From JACVRW01 sp963734365 (lineage in GTDB: Bacteria > Actinomycetota > Thermoleophilia > Solirubrobacterales > Thermoleophilaceae): 64,000 nucleotides of DNA. The stretch is from positions 62,001-126,000 of the forward strand of contig CAVTGV010000003.1 in assembly GCA_963734365.1 (NCBI GenBank), read 5' to 3'. The notes under the pieces are model-generated. The model saw only the letters and a program-made list of their open reading frames with translations. It had not been told where the DNA came from and searched no databases. Shown here in pieces: positions 43,870 through 52,432 of this stretch; position 1 is the first letter of the stretch, and the number at the start of each line of letters is the position of its first letter. The translations under genes and the position numbers were made by a program.

Positions 43870-45225
43870 TCACAGGTGATGCAGGTACTCGGCGATCTCC
43901 CAGTCGGAGACCCAAGCGCGGTGGCGTCCGATCTCGAAGCGCTTGACGGCGAGGAAGGTCTCCACGATCTCCGGGCCGAGCGCCCGGCACAGGATCTCGT
44001 CGCTCTCGAGCGCCTCGAGTGCCGCGTCCAGCGATACGGGGAGTGCTCGGCCGATCGCCTCGTGGTCCGCTCGGTAGGCATCACCGTGAACCGGGGGCGG
44101 CGGACGCAGGCCCTCCCGTATGCCGTGTGCGCCGGCGGACAGCACCGCCGCGATCGCCAGATACGGGTTCGCGCCACCGTCAGCGACCCGGATCTCTATC
44201 CGTGTGCCGGCTCCGCGCTCTGGCGGGACACGGATGAAAGTGCCTCGGTTGTCCCACCCCCAGTTCGCGTGGGTCGGTGCAAGCGAGTCAGGCTGGATGC
44301 GCCGGTAGGCGTTGACGGTGGGGTTGAGAAGCGCCATCAGGCCCGCCGCGTGGGCGAGCACACCCGCGCTGAACGCGCGGAGCTCGGCACTGACGCCCTC
44401 CTCCTCCGCGGGCGCGCCGAACGCGTTGCGCTCGCCCCGGTTGAGAGAGACGTGGAGATGGGTGCCCGAGCCGCCCTGGTCGTTGAACGGCTTCCCCATG
44501 AACGTGGCCAGGAGTCCGTGCTGCGCCGCGATGTCCTTCACGGCGGCCTTCAGTCGAAACGCCCAATCGGCCGCCCGCAGGGCGTCGGTGTGGCGCAGAT
44601 TGATCTCGTACTGGCTGTTCATGAACTCGTGGCTGAAGGAGAGGACCCGCAGCCCCAGCCCGGCCAGGCCCTCGGTAATCGCCCGCACGATCCCGCCGGG
44701 GTCCGCCTGCGGACCGACCGCGTAGACCATGCTCGGTTGGTCGACTTGGCGCCGGACGCCGCGTTCCGCGGTGGGGTCGGGGCGGAGCAGGAAGAACTCG
44801 AGCTCGGGCCCCACGATCGGGTCGAGGCCGCTTGCCCTCAGGTCTCGAACCGCCCGGCGCAGCGCGCCGCGCGGGTCCGCTATGGGAGCGCCGCCCTCGG
44901 CCGGCTCGAGATCCGCCAGGCAGCTCGCCACCCCCGGCTCCCACGGCAGCGTCGCCATGGTCGTCATGTCGGGGCGAGCGATGAAATCGGGATAGCCCTC
45001 GTCGCCGCCGACCACGGGCGTGCCACGCAGGTCGGTGCCCATCACGGCGGCGCAGAAGCGAAGACCGTGATCGAGTACGTGGTCGAACTCCGCGATCGGC
45101 ACGTCCTTGCCGCGGGCGACGCCGTGGAGATCGGCGTAGAGCACCCGGATCACCCTCACCGGCGTGCCGGTGGACAGCTCGGTGACCGTCTCGGACCGGG
45201 GGTCGCTGCGCGCGGAATCAGTCAT
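43870..45225 (-). CDS. Glutamine synthetase-like gamma-glutamyl ligase in the fae operon
   Basis: A 451-residue GS-fold protein: GPELEFFLLRPD (metal glutamates), HEFMNSQYEINLRHTDAL, FMGKPFNDQGGSGTHLHVSL, and RIEIRVADGGANPYLAIAAV. It belongs to the GS-like group that includes gamma-glutamylmethylamide and gamma-glutamylpolyamine synthetases, not to nitrogen-assimilating GlnA. It is the last gene of the fae-mtdB-DUF1464 operon (ATG next to the previous stop). Glutamylation of the methanofuran-type cofactor or of methylamine are two possible jobs; neither is proven by the sequence. Confidence 0.85.
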   Translation of the reverse strand: MTDSARSDPRSETVTELSTGTPVRVIRVLYADLHGVARGKDVPIAEFDHVLDHGLRFCAAVMGTDLRGTPVVGGDEGYPDFIARPDMTTMATLPWEPGVASCLADLEPAEGGAPIADPRGALRRAVRDLRASGLDPIVGPELEFFLLRPDPTAERGVRRQVDQPSMVYAVGPQADPGGIVRAITEGLAGLGLRVLSFSHEFMNSQYEINLRHTDALRAADWAFRLKAAVKDIAAQHGLLATFMGKPFNDQGGSGTHLHVSLNRGERNAFGAPAEEEGVSAELRAFSAGVLAHAAGLMALLNPTVNAYRRIQPDSLAPTHANWGWDNRGTFIRVPPERGAGTRIEIRVADGGANPYLAIAAVLSAGAHGIREGLRPPPPVHGDAYRADHEAIGRALPVSLDAALEALESDEILCRALGPEIVETFLAVKRFEIGRHRAWVSDWEIAEYLHHL

Positions 45226-46302
45226 CTAAGCCAGACTGATCCCATCGGCTCCGTGCATGCGCAGGTGGTCCAGCGCGGTGCCGCTCGCCTCGCGCAGGCG
45301 GAGCCGCTCGACCAGCGGCGCGTATCGCCCTCCGGCCAGGCCGTCCGCAATCAGGGCCGCGCCCTGCGCTGACGTCTTGGCGCGCGGCCCCGGCCCGGTG
45401 GCGGCCGCGACGGGCGCCACACCAGCGAGCCGTTCCTCGAGCGCCTCGAGCATGCCGGGAGCTCCCGCCAGGCGGCCCGCGACGAGGATCTCGCGCGGCG
45501 CTGGGACCGAGGCCGTCAGGGCAAGCGCGGCCTTGACCGCGCCCTCCTCGAGCCCGAGCCATCCCTCGTGTGCGTCGGGGTCGCTGCGCAGCGCTTCGAG
45601 CGCGTCGGGCGACGAGAGGTCAAGCCGTCCGCGGGCGTCGAGCGCCCCGCCACTGAAGACGGTCTCCTTGGAGAGCGCCGCACCCAGCAGGTAGGCCACC
45701 TCCGCGTCGAGCGCCCCGCAGGAGCGAGCACCGATCGGCGCGCAGGAGCCGCCGATCCCGTCGACGATCTGTCCACCGTCGATGGCCAGCGCGGCGCTGA
45801 ATGCGCCGCCGAGCTCGAGCATGACGAACGACGTCTCCTCGTAGGCCAGGCCGAGCCGCTCCGCCTGGTCGGCGATGCACAGCGCCGCGCTACACACCTT
45901 GTCCGCCGTCCCGAGGTCGATGCGGTTCCACTTGCGGTGGTCAGGGACCGTGGGCAGGTGGATCGCTCCGGGGCCGAAGACCAGCGGGAGCCCGGCGCCG
46001 ATGAGCGCGCGAATCAGTGCGCGCAAGCCGCCGATGCCCGCGTGCGCGCCGGCTTCGTCGCTGCGCAGCAGCAGCATCAGTCCCAGCTCGTGCTCGCCGA
46101 CCCGTTCGCCGGAAACCAGCGGCAGGCCATACCCGGCGGGCCCGAGCACGAGGTCGAGCGGGCCCTGAGCCAGGAGCGCATCGACCAGGGGCGCCGGATC
46201 GAGTGCGAGGTCGGACGAGCGAAAGCTCTCGGCGAGCAGCAGCTCGCCGCCGTCGAGTGCGCACACGTCGATGGAGACGGTCCCGGGATCGATGCCCGCC
46301 AC
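45226..46302 (-). CDS. DUF1464-like ASKHA-fold protein of the H4MPT cluster
   Basis: A 358-residue sugar-kinase/hydantoinase-like protein. It begins with the phosphate loop VAGIDPGTVSIDVCALDGGE and has a second nucleotide loop MLELGGAFSAALAIDGGQIV. The GGSCAPIGARSCGALDAEVA region is typical of the family once called predicted butyrate kinases. Its role is unknown. GTG 46302 gives the family start; the frame is open to 46365 inside mtdB. It lies between mtdB and the GS-like gene on the same strand. Confidence 0.78.
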   Translation of the reverse strand: MAGIDPGTVSIDVCALDGGELLLAESFRSSDLALDPAPLVDALLAQGPLDLVLGPAGYGLPLVSGERVGEHELGLMLLLRSDEAGAHAGIGGLRALIRALIGAGLPLVFGPGAIHLPTVPDHRKWNRIDLGTADKVCSAALCIADQAERLGLAYEETSFVMLELGGAFSAALAIDGGQIVDGIGGSCAPIGARSCGALDAEVAYLLGAALSKETVFSGGALDARGRLDLSSPDALEALRSDPDAHEGWLGLEEGAVKAALALTASVPAPREILVAGRLAGAPGMLEALEERLAGVAPVAAATGPGPRAKTSAQGAALIADGLAGGRYAPLVERLRLREASGTALDHLRMHGADGISLA

Positions 46303-46321
46303 CCGTGGAGCGGACGACGAG

Positions 46322-47185
46322 TCAGACGATCTCTTTGGCGACGTCGTAGACGCCATCCGCGTCAAGCAGGAGATCGCTGCTCTCGAAAAGCCTGCGCACG
46401 CAGGCCTTGTGCGTCTTCATCTTCTTGCCGCCGATGCCGAGCGCGCCGAGCACGAGCTTTCCCTCCCGCTCGACCAGATCGTCCCCGGCCTCGACTCCCT
46501 CGATGCCGAGCGGCTCGGCCGCGTTGTAGTCGCCCAGCACCTCGATCGACGTGTTGGCGCTCCATACCTCCTGGCGGAGCACCTCCACACGAGCCGGCGC
46601 CGAGGCCAACACGATGTTCGCCCCCTCGAGCGCAGCCTCCATCTCCGCCCGGTCGGCCGGCTCGCGAGTGTCGATGCCCAGCTTCTCGGCGGCGGCAAGG
46701 CCGCGCGGCCGGCGGTAGGAGTCGGTGCCGAGCACGTCGCCCGGGATCGACGTAGCCAGCACCTCGCACCCCTCTTGTGCCAGGAGCGTCGCCGAACGCA
46801 GCCCGACGGGCCCCACGCCCAGGATCACCGCGCGGCTCCCGTCCAGGTCACGAGCCTTGGCGATCATCGCGACGGCGGTGGCCGCCGTGGTGTTGCAGCC
46901 GTCGGAGTCGAGCATCGTGGACACGCGAAACGGCCCGAAGTACGTGTCCTGCACCTCGGCGAGGACCTCCTCGCCCGCGCCCACGTCCGAGCCTCCGACC
47001 CACACGGCCAGCGAGGGGTCGCCCGGGGCGCGCGTGAAGAACGCGCCCTGGACGAGATCCTGTACGTCTTCCGGCGTCACGCCCCCGTGGCTGAGCAGGG
47101 CGTCCACGCCCGCGTCGTACGCCACGATGGCGTCGAAGGGGCTCGGATGTGGATCGGTATCGAGCTGTAGAAGGACCTTCTTCAC
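46322..47185 (-). CDS. mtdB: NAD(P)-dependent methylene-tetrahydromethanopterin dehydrogenase
   Basis: The 287-residue enzyme oxidises methylene-H4MPT to methenyl-H4MPT in formaldehyde oxidation. Features are the N-terminal KVLLQLDTDPHPSPFDAIVA, the pterin-side TMLDSDGCNTTAATAVAM, and the Rossmann nucleotide loop ILGVGPVGLRSA. The C-terminal LGALGIGGKKMKTHKACVRR is a strong MtdA/MtdB mark. The GTG start is 27 bases after fae. MtdB rather than MtdA is chosen from the context (fae, fhc, mch). Confidence 0.92.
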   Translation of the reverse strand: MKKVLLQLDTDPHPSPFDAIVAYDAGVDALLSHGGVTPEDVQDLVQGAFFTRAPGDPSLAVWVGGSDVGAGEEVLAEVQDTYFGPFRVSTMLDSDGCNTTAATAVAMIAKARDLDGSRAVILGVGPVGLRSATLLAQEGCEVLATSIPGDVLGTDSYRRPRGLAAAEKLGIDTREPADRAEMEAALEGANIVLASAPARVEVLRQEVWSANTSIEVLGDYNAAEPLGIEGVEAGDDLVEREGKLVLGALGIGGKKMKTHKACVRRLFESSDLLLDADGVYDVAKEIV

Positions 47186-47212
47186 GGCGTGGGCCCGCGG
47201 CCCGGCGCCGGG

Positions 47213-47725
47213 CTAACCCTCGGTGCCGCCGGCGAACGGGTGGCGCGCCTCGGCCGACTGCTCGATCACGCTGCTGACGGCGGGCTCGCCGCCCATCGCG
47301 CGGGCGATCGACTCCTTGGTGGCCTGGTAGTTCCAGTCGAAGACCTTCTTGTCGTCCTCGGCCAGCCAGTGGATGAAGACGCCGACGATGATGCAGAGGT
47401 CGTCGACCTCGCCCTCGGGGATCACTCCCTCGCTGACCGAGTCGACGACGGCGCGGGCCACGGCCGCCTGGGCGGGCCCGAATATCTGCCCCACCTGCTT
47501 CTCGCCCTTGATCGTCACCTTGTTGGCCATGATCGTGTCGGGCTTTGCGGGCAGGTTGGGCGCCACCACGGCGAGCAGGTTCGTGTGGCCCTCCTTCTGG
47601 TTCAGGAGAGCGCCGGCGAACGCCTCGCCGACGGGCCCGTCCTTGGATCCGATCAGCAGATCGATGTGAGCAACCTCGTTGCCGTCGCCTACAAGCGACT
47701 CTCCTACGGACAGGGTCCTGGCCAT
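47213..47725 (-). CDS. fae: Formaldehyde-activating enzyme
   Basis: The 170-residue Fae condenses formaldehyde with H4MPT to give methylene-H4MPT. The N-terminal GNEVAHIDLLIGSKDGPVG holds the active-site histidine (H20). The middle NLLAVVAPNLPAKPDTIMAN and the C-terminal KVFDWNYQATKESIARAMGG are diagnostic. GAGAGGAG precedes ATG 47725. It is the first gene of a minus-strand operon fae-mtdB-DUF1464-GS-like and diverges from fhcB across 110 bases. Confidence 0.97.
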   Translation of the reverse strand: MARTLSVGESLVGDGNEVAHIDLLIGSKDGPVGEAFAGALLNQKEGHTNLLAVVAPNLPAKPDTIMANKVTIKGEKQVGQIFGPAQAAVARAVVDSVSEGVIPEGEVDDLCIIVGVFIHWLAEDDKKVFDWNYQATKESIARAMGGEPAVSSVIEQSAEARHPFAGGTEG

Positions 47726-47835
47726 GTGTGAGCTCCTCTCTCGGGTCTCCGTGAAGGCGGCGCGAGTCTAGCGCGGCGCGCCGGTTCGGCGCGGGGCGGG
47801 CCGCCGAGCCCTCGCGGGTATGCTCCGGCGCGCGG

Positions 47836-49068
47836 ATGGTTGAGCACGCAGCGACCTGTGCCGGCTGCGGATGCGCATGCGACGACATCGAGGTCGCGGT
47901 GGCCGCCGGAGCGATCGAGGGCGCGACCGGCACCTGCCCGCTGGGCGACACGTGGCTTGCCGAGCAGACGGCCCAGGAACTTCCGCCGGCCCGCGTCGAC
48001 GGCCGCGAGGTGGCCTTCGCCGACGCGGTCGAGGCCGCGGCCGCGATTCTCGGCGAGGCTCGGCTGCCGCTGGTGTGCGGCCTCGGGGAGACCGACTGCG
48101 AGAGCCAGCGCGCGGCCGTGAGCCTGGCCGAGGCGGTCGGTGCGGTGATCGACCCATCGGGGGCCGCGGGCCCGGCTTCGCAGGCCATCGGGTTGAGCAC
48201 CGCCACGTTCGGCGACATCCGCGACCGGGCCGATCTGGTCGTCGCCTGGCGTGCGGACCCGGTGGCCTCCAATCCCCGGCTGCTTCCCCGCCTGCGGCTC
48301 GACCGCGCGGGGCGGGCGGCCGAGCGCATGCTGGTGGTCATCGACTCGCAGCGCAGCGCGACCGCCGGGGAAGCGGACGAGTTCATCGAGCTCTCGCCTG
48401 AGCTCGACTTCGAGGCGCTCTGGGCGCTGCGAGCGCTTGTGCGCGACATCCCGCTCGACCGCGACCTGGCGGCCCGGCTGCCGCTCGATGCTCTCGGCGA
48501 GCTGGCGAGCCGCCTCCGCGCGACGCAATACGGGGCGATTCTCCACGCACCAACCGGGTACGCGAACGGGTTCGCGCTGCTCGCACTCGTGCGCGACCTG
48601 GCCCGCAGCGCGCACGTGGTCGCGCTGGCGTTGCGGCAAGAGGGCAACGCGCGCGGCGCCGAGGACGTGCTCGCGTGGCAGACCGGGTACCCAGCCGCGG
48701 TGAGCTTCGCGCGCGGTCATCCGCGGGCGCGGCCCGGCGAGTTCAGCGCCGCCGGCCTGCTCGAGCGCGGCGAGCCCGATGCGGCGCTCATCGTGGGCTT
48801 CGACGCGCTGCGCCATCTCCCGCCACGGGCGGTCGAACACCTACGCGGGATCCCCATGGTGGTGGTCGATCCGCGCGCCACCGAGACCGCCGCGGCGGCC
48901 CGCGTTGCGTTCGCCACGGCCGCCGCCGGCGTACAGCGTGAGGGCACCGCCCACCGCATGGACGGGGTGCCCGTGACGCTCCGCGCGCCGCTCGCCTCCG
49001 AGCGTGTGGGTGACGGCGACGTCCTCGCCGCGATCGGTGCACTCATCCCCGGGGACGAGAGGACCTAG
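47836..49068 (+). CDS. fhcB: Formyltransferase/hydrolase complex subunit B (FwdB/FmdB homologue)
   Basis: The 410-residue protein is related to the redox subunit of formylmethanofuran dehydrogenase. An N-terminal cysteine cluster (C8, C11, C13, C15 in TCAGCGCACDD) remains. The Cys/Sec that ligates Mo or W in archaeal FwdB (within VCHGP) is missing: the region reads SGAAGPASQAIG. It therefore fits the hydrolytic bacterial Fhc complex, which releases formate without redox chemistry. It is the first gene of the fhcB-A-D-C operon. Confidence 0.92.
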   Translation: MVEHAATCAGCGCACDDIEVAVAAGAIEGATGTCPLGDTWLAEQTAQELPPARVDGREVAFADAVEAAAAILGEARLPLVCGLGETDCESQRAAVSLAEAVGAVIDPSGAAGPASQAIGLSTATFGDIRDRADLVVAWRADPVASNPRLLPRLRLDRAGRAAERMLVVIDSQRSATAGEADEFIELSPELDFEALWALRALVRDIPLDRDLAARLPLDALGELASRLRATQYGAILHAPTGYANGFALLALVRDLARSAHVVALALRQEGNARGAEDVLAWQTGYPAAVSFARGHPRARPGEFSAAGLLERGEPDAALIVGFDALRHLPPRAVEHLRGIPMVVVDPRATETAAAARVAFATAAAGVQREGTAHRMDGVPVTLRAPLASERVGDGDVLAAIGALIPGDERT

Positions 49069-49074
49069 CGCCCG

Positions 49075-50718
49075 ATGCTGCGCATCGCACAGGGGCGCGT
49101 CTACGACCCGGCCAACGGGATCGACGGCGAGGTGCGCGACGTCTGTCTGGACGGCGGCAAGGTGGTCGAGGAGCTGCCGGCGCACGCCCCGCGCATCGAC
49201 GCAAGCGGCATGGTCGTGATGCCGGGCGGGGTGGACATCCACTCCCACATCGCCGGTCCGGCGGTCAACGCGGCGCGCAAGCTCAGCCCCGAGGAGCACC
49301 GCGGGGACGTGCTCGACCGCACGGAGATCATGCGCTCGGGCACGGGCGGCACCGTGCCCTCGACCTTCACGACGGGTTACCGCTACGCACTGCTCGGCTA
49401 CACGACCGTCGTCGACGCGGCCACGCCGCCGCTCGCCGCGCGCCACACGCTCGCCGAGCTGCGCGACACACCGATCGTCGACGCGGCCTTCCTCGTGCTG
49501 ATGGGGAACAACCTGCCGCTGTTCAAGCTCATCCGCGACGGGGGCCCGGTGACCGAGGCCGTGGCCTGGCTGCTCGAGGCCACCGGCGGCTACGGCGTCA
49601 AGCTGGTCAACCCGGGCGGCGTCGAGATGTGGAAGCACGGCAACGGCAACGTCACGGCGCTGGACGACGAGGTGGAGGGTCTGGGCGTCACGCCGCGCCG
49701 CGTGCTGGAGGCGATCGCGGGCTCGGTGGACGAGCTGGGTCTCCCGCACCCCGTCCACGTCCACTGCAACAACCTCGGGGTCGCGGGCAACTGGCGCACC
49801 ACGCTCGACACCCTCGACGCCCTGCAGGGGCGGCGGGCGCATCTCGCGCACCTGCAGTTCCACGCCTACGGCGGGACCCCCGGCAAGCGGCCGCGCTCGC
49901 GCGCGCCGGAGCTGGCCGAGCACCTCGACGCGCACCCCGAGCACAGCGCCGACATCGGCCAGGTGATGTTCGGGCCGGCGACCACGATGACCGCCGACGC
50001 GCCCGTCTCCGCCGTCCTGCGCGAGGTCACCGGCGGCAAGTGGGTGAACGCCGATGTCGAGGCTGAGACCGGCTGCGGCATCGTGCCCTTCGAGTACCGC
50101 GAGCGCAACTACGTTCACGCACTGCAGTGGGGGATCGGCCTGGAGCTGTTCCTGCTCAGTCGCGACCCATGGCGGGTGGTGCTCTCAACCGACCACCCCA
50201 ACGGCGGCTCCTTCCTGAGCTACCCGCGTCTTATCCGCCTGCTGATGGATCGCGAGTTCCGAAACGAGCAGATCGGGCGCGTCAACCAGAAGGCGATCGG
50301 GCGCACGATGCTCCGCGACGACCTCGAGCGCGAGTACACGCTCGGGGAGATCGCGATCATCACCCGTGCCGGGCCCGCCAGGCTGCTCGGGCTGGCCGAC
50401 AAGGGCCATCTCGGGGTTGGCGCCGACGCCGACGTGACCGTCTACCGCGAGCAGGAGGACGTCGAGCTGATGTTCGCCACGCCGCGCTACGTGATCAAGG
50501 ACGGAACCGTGATCGTCGAGGAGGGTGAGCTGCGCGACACGCCGGCCGGGAACCTCCTCCGCGTGGCGGCGGATCACGACGAGGCGATCGAGCGCACGCT
50601 GCAACCGCTGTTCGACGAGCACTACAGCGTTCAGCTCGCCAACTACCCCGTGCGTGAGCCCTGGCTGCTGGAGCCGGCCCGCCGGATCCCGGCCCGGCGC
50701 AACGGGAGCGGGCGATGA
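49075..50718 (+). CDS. fhcA: Formyltransferase/hydrolase complex subunit A (amidohydrolase)
   Basis: A 547-residue amidohydrolase-fold protein that hydrolyses the formyl group from the methanofuran-type carrier. Metal ligands are visible: HSHIAG (HxH), the KLVNPGGVEMWKHG lysine region, HVHCNNLG, and the aspartate in STDHPNGGSFLSYPRLIRLL. It resembles FwdA/FmdA and FhcA over its full length. It starts six bases after fhcB and overlaps fhcD by ATGA. Confidence 0.95.
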   Translation: MLRIAQGRVYDPANGIDGEVRDVCLDGGKVVEELPAHAPRIDASGMVVMPGGVDIHSHIAGPAVNAARKLSPEEHRGDVLDRTEIMRSGTGGTVPSTFTTGYRYALLGYTTVVDAATPPLAARHTLAELRDTPIVDAAFLVLMGNNLPLFKLIRDGGPVTEAVAWLLEATGGYGVKLVNPGGVEMWKHGNGNVTALDDEVEGLGVTPRRVLEAIAGSVDELGLPHPVHVHCNNLGVAGNWRTTLDTLDALQGRRAHLAHLQFHAYGGTPGKRPRSRAPELAEHLDAHPEHSADIGQVMFGPATTMTADAPVSAVLREVTGGKWVNADVEAETGCGIVPFEYRERNYVHALQWGIGLELFLLSRDPWRVVLSTDHPNGGSFLSYPRLIRLLMDREFRNEQIGRVNQKAIGRTMLRDDLEREYTLGEIAIITRAGPARLLGLADKGHLGVGADADVTVYREQEDVELMFATPRYVIKDGTVIVEEGELRDTPAGNLLRVAADHDEAIERTLQPLFDEHYSVQLANYPVREPWLLEPARRIPARRNGSGR

Positions 50719-51614
50719 GGCTCAACGACACCGAGGTCGTCGACACCTTCGCGGAGGCGTTCCCGATGTGGGGAGCGCGCATCGTCATCACCGCCGAGAG
50801 CCCCGCCTGGGTGCACGAGGCGGCTCGCTCGATGACCGGCTTCGCCACGTCGGTGATCGGCTGCAAGTGCGAGGCCGGCATCGAGCGCGAGCTCGATCCC
50901 GCCGAGACGCCCGACGGACGGCCCGGGGCCAGCGCGCTGCTGTTCGCAAACGATCGCGAGGGTCTGGCCAAACGACTCGTGGAGCGGATAGGCCAGAGCG
51001 TGCTCACCTGTCCCACCACGGCCTGCTTCAACGGCCTCGACGGCGAGGAGAAGGTCGACGTCGGGGGACAGCTGCGCTTCTTCGGCGACGGCTACCAGGC
51101 GAGCAAGATGCTCGACGGGCGCCGCTACTGGCGGGTGCCTGTGATGGAGGGCGAGTTCCTTGTCGAGGAGCGCTTCGCCGTGGCCGAGGGGGTGGCCGGC
51201 GGCAACATCATCATCCTCGGCCGGGACGTGGCCGAGGCACTGCACGCGGCCGAGGAGGCGGTGGCGGCGATGCGCGGGGTCCGCGACGTGATCCTGCCCT
51301 TCCCGGGCGGCATCGCTCGCAGCGGCAGCAAGGTCGGCTCCCGCTACAGCAGCCTGATCGCGTCGACCAACGAGGTGCTGTGCCCCACGCTGCGGGTCCA
51401 GGTCGAGGACACCCACGTGCCGCCGGACATCGGCTCGGTGTTCGAGATCATCATCGACGGCCTGAGCTTCGACGCCGTGCGCGAAGCCATGGCGCGCGGC
51501 CTCGAGGCCGCTGCCGGGGCAGGTGCCCGCCAGGTCACGGCCGGCAACTACGGCGGCGACCTGGGCCCACACCACATCGACCTGCGCGGCCTGGTGCCCG
51601 GTATGAGCGACTGA
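50715..51614 (+). CDS. fhcD: Formylmethanofuran:H4MPT formyltransferase (Fhc subunit D)
   Basis: The 299-residue Ftr/FhcD moves the formyl group between formyl-H4MPT and the methanofuran-type carrier. Diagnostic blocks are DTFAEAFPMWGARIVITAES, TSVIGCKCEAGIERELD, LTCPTTACFNGL and GIARSGSKVGSRYSSLIAST. It overlaps fhcA by four bases and fhcC by one base. Confidence 0.96.
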   Translation: MRLNDTEVVDTFAEAFPMWGARIVITAESPAWVHEAARSMTGFATSVIGCKCEAGIERELDPAETPDGRPGASALLFANDREGLAKRLVERIGQSVLTCPTTACFNGLDGEEKVDVGGQLRFFGDGYQASKMLDGRRYWRVPVMEGEFLVEERFAVAEGVAGGNIIILGRDVAEALHAAEEAVAAMRGVRDVILPFPGGIARSGSKVGSRYSSLIASTNEVLCPTLRVQVEDTHVPPDIGSVFEIIIDGLSFDAVREAMARGLEAAAGAGARQVTAGNYGGDLGPHHIDLRGLVPGMSD

Positions 51615-52432
51615 TGACGCTGACGCTCACGCTCCGCGAGCAGCCGACGGTGCCGCTCGAGACTGAAGGCCTCACCCCCGACGGCCTGGCGGGGATGGGC
51701 CGCGCCGAGATCGAGGACATGGCGGTCTGGCACGGCAACCGGCGGGCCCGGCTCGGCGACTTCTTCAGCGTCTCGGGCGACGGCGAGGAGGAGCTGCGGG
51801 TGGAGGGCGACCTGCGGCGCGTCAAGTTCGTGGGGGCCGGCATGACCTCCGGCCGGCTCACTGTCGTGGGCGACGCGGGCATGCACACAGGAGCGGAGAT
51901 GCGCGGCGGCGAGCTGGTGGTGGAAGGTGACGTGGGCGACTTCGCCGGCACGGCCATGCGAGGCGGCCGGCTCGTGGTGCGGGGCTCCGCCGGCCACCAG
52001 CTCGGCGGCGCGTACCCGGGCGAGCGAGCGGGGATGCGCGGCGGCGAGATCCTGGTCGGTGGCGACGCCGGCGACCAGCTCGGCGCGGGCCTCCGGCGCG
52101 GGCTGATCGCCGTCGCGGGGCGGGTGGGAGACGCCGCGGGGCTGCGCATGCTGGCGGGGACGATCGTCTGCCTCGGCGCGCTCGGGGCCGCGCCGGGAGC
52201 GGACATGCGGCGAGGCACGATCGTGGCGATGACGGAGGTGACGCTGCTGCCGACGTTCGCGCTCGCGTGCTCGTACCGCCCGGCATTCCTGCGCCTGTAC
52301 CTGCGCCACCTGCGCGGGTTGGGCCTGCCGCTGGCCGACGAGCAGATCGAGGGTCGCTACGCGCGCTGGAGCGGCGACGGCCTGGAGCTGCGCCGCGGCG
52401 AGATCCTGGTGCTCGAGGCCGCGGGCGGCTGA
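51614..52432 (+). CDS. fhcC: Formyltransferase/hydrolase complex subunit C
   Basis: The 272-residue protein has the parallel beta-helix built from G-x-x-G-x-x-x repeats seen in FwdC and the GltB C-terminal domain (GRLTVVGDAGMHTGAEMRGG, then GELVVEGDVGDFAGTAMRGG). It is a structural partner of FhcA in the complex. ATG 51614 overlaps the fhcD stop. Its 3' end overlaps the convergent pabAB gene by 76 bases. Confidence 0.94.
   Translation: MTLTLTLREQPTVPLETEGLTPDGLAGMGRAEIEDMAVWHGNRRARLGDFFSVSGDGEEELRVEGDLRRVKFVGAGMTSGRLTVVGDAGMHTGAEMRGGELVVEGDVGDFAGTAMRGGRLVVRGSAGHQLGGAYPGERAGMRGGEILVGGDAGDQLGAGLRRGLIAVAGRVGDAAGLRMLAGTIVCLGALGAAPGADMRRGTIVAMTEVTLLPTFALACSYRPAFLRLYLRHLRGLGLPLADEQIEGRYARWSGDGLELRRGEILVLEAAGG

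Noticed and set aside
47836..52432. Archaeal formylmethanofuran dehydrogenase operon, i.e. archaeal contamination
   Set aside because: Subunits B, A, D and C are of the bacterial Fhc type, FhcB lacks the metal ligand, and no FwdD/E/F/G subunits are present. Surrounding genes are bacterial.
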